Positions 62,776 through 64,000 of a DNA stretch of 64,000 nucleotides are shown piece after piece (the stretch's first letter is position 1; every line of letters starts with the position of its first letter). The notes beneath the pieces were generated by a model, which was not told the origin of the DNA, made no database searches, and saw nothing but the letters and a program-made list of their open reading frames with translations. The stretch is taken from positions 13,559,869 to 13,623,868 of the forward strand of contig JAKZAP010000009.1 in assembly GCA_023053575.1 (NCBI GenBank). The letters run 5' to 3'. The position numbers and the translations under genes were made by a program. The DNA comes from Branchinecta lynchi. Its lineage: Eukaryota; Arthropoda; Branchiopoda; Anostraca; Branchinectidae.

Positions 62776-64000
62776 GCCCTGCTTCAGAGGAATATTTTGG
62801 TATACTTCTACTATTTTTTTGAATCTTGTATCCAGCTAAAAGGAGCCACTGGAACGAAGCTAACACCAACTGCTGAAAACATGGCGGATCGCTGTGGTAC
62901 AAGAAGGACCGTGCACGCTACCTCGCATCAACAAACAGTGTTGCCACTTTGCCAGATGTCTCCGCAGCATCTAGTGAGTGACAGACGAAGCAAAAGTTGC
63001 GTTTTGATCGAATTTTTGTTCGCCGGTTGTTTAACTTCCGAAAGCCGCCAAGGTTTACCGTTTGCTTAATTAGTGTTTTTACGACTTCGACAATCCTTGC
63101 CCGGTCGAAGTTTCTTCAGTTGCGTTTTTATCGAAGTTTGTTCCACCTGGCATTGATTCGCATAGTATTGTCTGGAATTTTACGACGTATCGAAGAGGTA
63201 TTTTTGAAACCAAGACCCAAGCAACAAACTGATGGGACCAGAATTTGAACAATTATGGTGATTGCCTAACAGATTGCAGTGACGGTCAGCTCACATTTTA
63301 AGCTCCCCTATTTTGTCTTCGCCATTGCGATCTTGTTTTCCCGCCCTATCTAGAATTGCCAACGGTTAAGATGTGTACACACAGTCCGATTTCCGCAGTC
63401 AGGTGCGAATCTCTTCTTTCGCCGAAGAACTGTGACGCATATACGTTTTTTTCCGTAATAAAGTATATTTCGCAAGCTTATTTCGGTGTATCCTCAACAT
63501 AGTAATTCACTCCTTTTTTCAGTATCTGATTTTTTCATAGCCTCGTCTCAGTTATGACTCTGTTCGTGTTACCTTCTCAATATAACAAAATTTGTCGTGG
63601 TGTTGGACGTCGTATGGAGTGTTTGTATTTCCTAGGTCTGGATGTGTGAGCAGGCTACGTACGATTGAAATTTAAGTAATTGTCATGAATCGTGTCAAAA
63701 TTCTGCATACTCTTTCGTTTAATCAGTATAAAATGGAAGTCGTGATTTTAATTGCTGTCCTGAAGTGGCAAAACTAGATATTGGTTGCCATCCCCCGCGA
63801 CCAAATTGGTCTCCGACCGACTTACTTATGCCTACAATCGGAACAGGGGTTTGATTTTACTAATCAAGGGAAAATGAGCAGTTTTATTTCAAGAAGAAAA
63901 ACGTAATAAAAACGACGCTTCTTCAAGTTCGCGAAACTGTCCACTGCGCGATTGACGTCAAGCTTCTTGCTTTTTCAGGTTCAAGCTGGGGGGGTTGCCC
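62776..64000. other. No gene recognised
   Basis: Plus-strand frames of 80-90 codons occur (62797-63069, 62997-63248) but resemble nothing I know. No repeat border is clear. Confidence 0.4.

Noticed and set aside
62797..63248. Plus-strand ORFs near the right edge as real genes
   Set aside because: 80-90 codon frames in non-repetitive DNA are expected by chance, with no recognisable domain or splice support.

Overview
The window is animal nuclear DNA. It is AT-rich, intron-bearing and full of repeats. I see no bacterial or organellar gene organisation. The repeats (CR1/L2-like LINEs, hAT-type elements with 8-bp target duplications, foldback repeats) and the split metazoan enzyme gene suggest a large-genome invertebrate, probably marine, but I cannot name the species from sequence alone.

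One host protein gene dominates. It is PGM3 (phosphoacetylglucosamine mutase, AGM1), on the minus strand from the ATG at 62084 to the stop at 13664. I resolved 11 exons with GT/AG borders and consistent phases. They give a 1629-nt CDS (542 aa plus stop), the same length as the human enzyme as I know it. The gene covers 48.4 kb, and intron 6 alone is about 25.0 kb. Two decayed copies of PGM3 exons lie beside their parents: a copy of exon 4 at 52332-52410 and a copy of exon 6 at 47698-47786. Downstream of the gene is an intact tRNA-His(GTG), minus strand, 11474-11545. A small plus-strand gene candidate of unknown identity sits just upstream of PGM3 (62212-62757).

1-5270 is intergenic: a foldback repeat, two palindromes, a Harbinger-like MITE and a 150-bp tandem array. 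5271-9556 is a full-length LINE with both ORFs intact and catalytic residues present; its uninterrupted target survives as a nearby paralogue at 4434-4488. 9588-13650 holds an array-bearing insertion, the tRNA and foldback repeats. 13664-23037 holds PGM3 exons 11 to 7. 23038-48084 is intron 6, a nest of transposons whose order of insertion can be read from exact or nearly exact 8-bp target duplications. 48085-62084 holds exons 6 to 1 with smaller elements between them.

The most interesting repeat signal is a dispersed family whose core reads CTGANGA, a short helix, then GAAA. This matches the catalytic core of the hammerhead ribozyme, and different copies show base changes that keep the helix paired. 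Three copies of an array-bearing element can each be compared with an uninterrupted paralogue in the same window.
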